Notes under the pieces: model-generated
The model's database searches: none
Told to the model about the DNA's origin: nothing
What the model saw: only the letters and a program-made list of their open reading frames with translations
In this document: piece by piece, positions 61,443 through 64,000 of the stretch
How positions within the stretch are numbered: position 1 is the stretch's first letter
How the letters are laid out: each line of letters starts with the position of its first letter
Source of the DNA: JAFMKE01 sp964655225
GTDB lineage: Bacteria > Bacteroidota > Bacteroidia > Chitinophagales > UBA8649
Length of the DNA: 64,000 nt
Direction of reading: 5' to 3'
Assembly (NCBI GenBank): GCA_964655225.1
Contig: CAZZMB010000006.1
Span: 1-64,000 of the forward strand
Program-made: the position numbers and the translations under genes

Positions 61443-63359
61443 CTAGTGCTTGATTATAATTTTACTGATATCAATTTGTGCATGACCACCCAGCTTTATN
61501 NNNNNNNNNNNNNNNNNNNNNNNNNNNNNNNNNNNNNNNNNNNNNNNNNNNNNNNNNNNNNNNNNNNNNNNNNNNNNNNNNNNNNNNNNNNNNNNNNNNC
61601 CATCACCAAAATCCCATGCATAAAAGAATGCATTAAATGCTTGCTCAATAAAGTCAACAAATAACTGATTGCTTTGGAAGGAATAATCTGCTAAACTACA
61701 AAAGTTGATTGGCACAATTTGGGTGAGTGTATCCTTGCAGTATTTGTTTACTGAGATTAAGCCAATGTTGTAGCTGCCTTCTTGACTGAAAGATAAGGAT
61801 AGGGTGTCGCCATAAGCTAAGCTTCCATCTTCAAGTATCCAGGTGCTGGAATCACCAAAAGCTGAAGTATTTAAAAATACCAAACTACTATCATCCTCAA
61901 TGACTTGCATTGCTGCTACAGGACATATTGTAGATGATATCAAGCTGTCTTTAGAGTTTGAGCAAAAATCATCCTCTATCATTAAACTGAGTAAAAATAA
62001 GCCTGTATCAGTATACTGCTCGTTAATTGGATTGCCGATTCCTTGATTCCCATTGCCAAAATTCCAGGAGAATGTATTGGCTGCGCTGGTGGATGAAAAT
62101 GTGAATAATCCATCAAGACTAGAGAATTCTATAAACGGAATGGGAGGGGCATTAACTTGAATAGACAGTATGGCCTCTTTAGAAATTTCTCTTTTGTCTA
62201 ACTCATAACCACGAAGCACGTGGCTACCCAATGTGTTCCAAACAATACTAATATAACTGGAATCTAGCTGAACCATTGTTCCACCAGAAAAATCCCAACA
62301 ATATTGACTTCCTTCATTAGCTGGTAAAAAATAGTTGAGCGTATCATCGAGGCATACGGTATTATCTCCTGCTATTTGAATGGAGTCTCCGTACATAATT
62401 TCATAAAGAAATTGACTTCCTTGTCTAATAATAGTATCCGTTACCCATGTTTGTAGCTGAAGGAGTTGCGGTTCGTGACCTAGTCCTTGTAATGGGAATA
62501 AACGATTCTTTATCCCTTGATTATCCAATCGCTGATGGATTAGTAAGCTGCCTTGAACGCTTGGAAAAATAGGCAATGAAAAAGGACTACCTTGCGCATA
62601 AGGGACGATAATGTCATCAGTGCCGTGAAATGATATCACAGGCACATTATCTGCAGGATCTGAAGCAATGTTGATATATGAAGTGTCGAGCATAGCCCCC
62701 CAGTTGTTAATGATTCCGTGGACTCGTACTTCCTGATTATTGAAATTATTGTTGCCTGAACAGTCTATACAACCCAAATCTGCGGGCTCTAAAGTATAGC
62801 CGTAGGTTGATGGAATATCCGCGCGGTCACTTTCATTCATAAAAGTAGAAACGAATGAGGCTAGACATCCAGCACTGGTTCCGGTTATGAAAATTGCAGA
62901 AGTATCAATCCCATATAGATCGGCATTATCTACAAGGAATCTTAGTGAAGCACGTAAATCTTGAGTGGCACGGTAAACGGCTCTTTCGGCGCTTTGACCA
63001 CTTAAAGGGTTAAATCCCAGTCTATAATCAATAGTGGCAAATACAAACCCTCGCTTAGCGTACATTGTTGCCATTTGCGGTATTACGGGTTCTGTTCGCC
63101 AACCAATTAAAAAACCACCACCAAACTGATGCAAAATCAATGGACGTTTACTTAAGGTATCTCCAACCGGCTCGATGATATCTAAATATAAATCTTGGGT
63201 ACTAAATAATCCATAGGGGTCAGCTTCGCCAAACTTGATACCTGAGGTGCTTTGGGTGTTTGGGAAAACTTCAGAATAGTATCTACCAGAGCTACAAGGA
63301 TTTTGGGCTAAAGTGCATAGTCCAAGAACTCCAAAGAGAAGAGATAAATATTTTTTCAT
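61443..63359 (-). CDS. Secreted alpha/beta-hydrolase (esterase) with PKD-like repeats and T9SS-like end, broken by a real gap
   Basis: Signal peptide (1-18, ending TLAQ), then an alpha/beta-hydrolase domain (about 50-320) with oxyanion HQFGGGFLIG, nucleophile GTSAGCLAS, acid HGTDDIIVPY and His GLGHEP: a complete carboxylesterase-type triad. It is followed by several PKD/Ig-like repeats (CWDFSGGTM, FSWNFGNGNQG, AWDFGD). After the gap at 61500-61599 the last residues (GGHAQIDISKIIIKH) look like the end of a type A T9SS domain. The gap is too short to hold the rest of a repeat plus a full sorting domain, so sequence is missing. The frame across the gap is not proven. Confidence 0.78.
   Translation of the reverse strand: MKKYLSLLFGVLGLCTLAQNPCSSGRYYSEVFPNTQSTSGIKFGEADPYGLFSTQDLYLDIIEPVGDTLSKRPLILHQFGGGFLIGWRTEPVIPQMATMYAKRGFVFATIDYRLGFNPLSGQSAERAVYRATQDLRASLRFLVDNADLYGIDTSAIFITGTSAGCLASFVSTFMNESDRADIPSTYGYTLEPADLGCIDCSGNNNFNNQEVRVHGIINNWGAMLDTSYINIASDPADNVPVISFHGTDDIIVPYAQGSPFSLPIFPSVQGSLLIHQRLDNQGIKNRLFPLQGLGHEPQLLQLQTWVTDTIIRQGSQFLYEIMYGDSIQIAGDNTVCLDDTLNYFLPANEGSQYCWDFSGGTMVQLDSSYISIVWNTLGSHVLRGYELDKREISKEAILSIQVNAPPIPFIEFSSLDGLFTFSSTSAANTFSWNFGNGNQGIGNPINEQYTDTGLFLLSLMIEDDFCSNSKDSLISSTICPVAAMQVIEDDSSLVFLNTSAFGDSSTWILEDGSLAYGDTLSLSFSQEGSYNIGLISVNKYCKDTLTQIVPINFCSLADYSFQSNQLFVDFIEQAFNAFFYAWDFGDXXXXXXXXXXXXXXXXXXXXXXXXXXXXXXXXXXIKLGGHAQIDISKIIIKH
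61500..61599. other. Assembly gap (100 N), probably real missing sequence
   Basis: The flanks share no overlap. The gap falls inside the C-terminal repeats of the secreted esterase, a place where repeated PKD or sorting-domain DNA could have broken the assembly. Confidence 0.85.
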
Positions 63360-63452
63360 TTAGACATTAAAGATAAAAAAGAATAGCTTATCTAGTAATA
63401 TTTGCTTACGATATTAGTTTGAAAGAGAGCCTTTATTCTTTTGATGACAGAC

Positions 63453-64000
63453 TTATAAATACGTTATTTTTTTATCGTATTTTTTATCGAGTATACTCAA
63501 AAGTTCTTTGAAGTCGTTCTCGCTTTCAACAAAATCGAGTTGTGAAGTATCCACAATCAGCACTTTCGACTTGTCTTGTTGCTTGAAAAAATCTAAATAG
63601 GTAGTATTTAGTTTTTCGAGATAATCTGGGCTGATTTCAGCTTCATAGCTTCTTCCTCGTTTTTTTATGTTTCGAATGAGAAGATCAATTGGTTTATGTA
63701 AATACAATATTATCTCGGGCGACTTAATATTGGGATAAATAATGTGAAAGAGCATTTTGTAAAGCTGTAACTCATCCTCTTTAAGTGTGATGTTGGCAAA
63801 AACTAATGATTTAAAAAATGCATAATCTGTTATCACTTTTTCACCAAATAGATTCATTTCCTCCAATAATTGTTTTTGTTGCTGATAGCGTTCGGCCATA
63901 AAGAATAACTCAAGGGAGAAGGCATGCTTTTCTGGATCCGAATAAAAATTTTGTAGATAAGGGTTATCCTCAAAATTTTCAAATATCCCTTTACACGAGT
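63453..64000 (-). CDS. Deoxynucleoside kinase (5' truncated by window edge)
   Basis: A kinase that phosphorylates deoxynucleosides for dNTP salvage. The frame is open to the right edge of the window, so the ATG at 63899 is internal: upstream residues read NPYLQNFYSDPEKHAFSLEL followed by FFMAERYQQQKQLL, a typical dNK-family helix. Also visible: VITDYAFFKSLVFA (DRS-like region), YLHKPIDLLIRNIKKRGRSYEAEI (lid with Arg residues) and DTSQLDF. The P-loop lies outside the window. Specificity (dAdo/dGuo versus others) cannot be told. Confidence 0.88.
   Translation of the reverse strand, partial: SCKGIFENFEDNPYLQNFYSDPEKHAFSLELFFMAERYQQQKQLLEEMNLFGEKVITDYAFFKSLVFANITLKEDELQLYKMLFHIIYPNIKSPEIILYLHKPIDLLIRNIKKRGRSYEAEISPDYLEKLNTTYLDFFKQQDKSKVLIVDTSQLDFVESENDFKELLSILDKKYDKKITYL

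Overview
The window is a low-GC chromosomal stretch from a member of the Bacteroidota, most likely a Flavobacteriales-type and perhaps marine bacterium. The evidence is lineage-typical: several proteins with type IX secretion (T9SS) type A C-terminal sorting domains, TonB-dependent receptors with carboxypeptidase-like plug extensions, HmuY heme-binding lipoproteins, promoters of the TTG-N19/20-TAnnTTTG form, no clear Shine-Dalgarno sites, and frequent 1 to 16 bp gene overlaps. The exact genus cannot be told from the sequence. There is no rRNA, IS element, prophage or CRISPR array; the only RNA gene is tRNA-Lys(TTT).

Layout. 1-4.2 kb: end of shikimate kinase, then dapD, a CtpA-type S41 protease and a flavodoxin on the minus strand, a 645 bp non-coding stretch and tRNA-Lys. 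4.2-8.8 kb: a small heme-binding-domain protein, an NhaC-type antiporter, and a fusion of an AttH/CrtC-like domain to a polyprenyl diphosphate synthase. 8.9-17 kb: two rRNA pseudouridine synthases run into a mosaic of surface-polysaccharide genes (two GT2 glycosyltransferases, an O-antigen ligase/polymerase, a second polymerase-like membrane protein, a flippase, a pyruvyl transferase). 17-26.4 kb: a TlpA-like lipoprotein, gatB, a TonB receptor with a small barrel-like partner, and a 1026-residue T9SS-secreted Asp-box protein.

26.8-31.3 kb is a three-gene heme-acquisition operon with two full-length HmuY homologues, one lipid-anchored and one carrying a T9SS sorting domain, flanking a HmuR-like receptor. 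31.6-41.5 kb is mostly housekeeping: gcvP, carboxynorspermidine dehydrogenase, a polyprenol-phosphate mannosyltransferase, DnaQ-like exonuclease and mpl. 41.6-45.8 kb holds a 44-residue lipoprotein, a T9SS subtilase, and alkB divergent from a TetR regulator with a perfect 12-12-12 inverted repeat between them. 45.9-50.7 kb: ahcY, then a periplasmic/envelope redox cluster (di-CxxCH lipoprotein, thioredoxin-like protein, ApbE flavin transferase, DUF4266, DUF3570). 50.7-64 kb: pdxJ, plsC, an exonuclease, a CotH-family T9SS protein, a methyltransferase, dnaK, panB, an aspartoacylase-family gene, msrB, a T9SS esterase with PKD-like repeats, and the end of a deoxynucleoside kinase gene.

Assembly caution. 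There are four runs of exactly 100 N. Two (26371-26470 and 60131-60230) are flanked by identical 55-base direct copies and look like unmerged contig overlaps rather than missing DNA; collapsing the second restores one intact reading frame. The other two (15761-15860 and 61500-61599) show no overlap and probably hide real sequence of unknown length. The observations most worth following are the lipocalin-like/prenyl synthase fusion, the dual-HmuY operon, the ApbE/DUF4266/DUF3570 cluster with a candidate flavinylation site, and the alkB/tetR operator.
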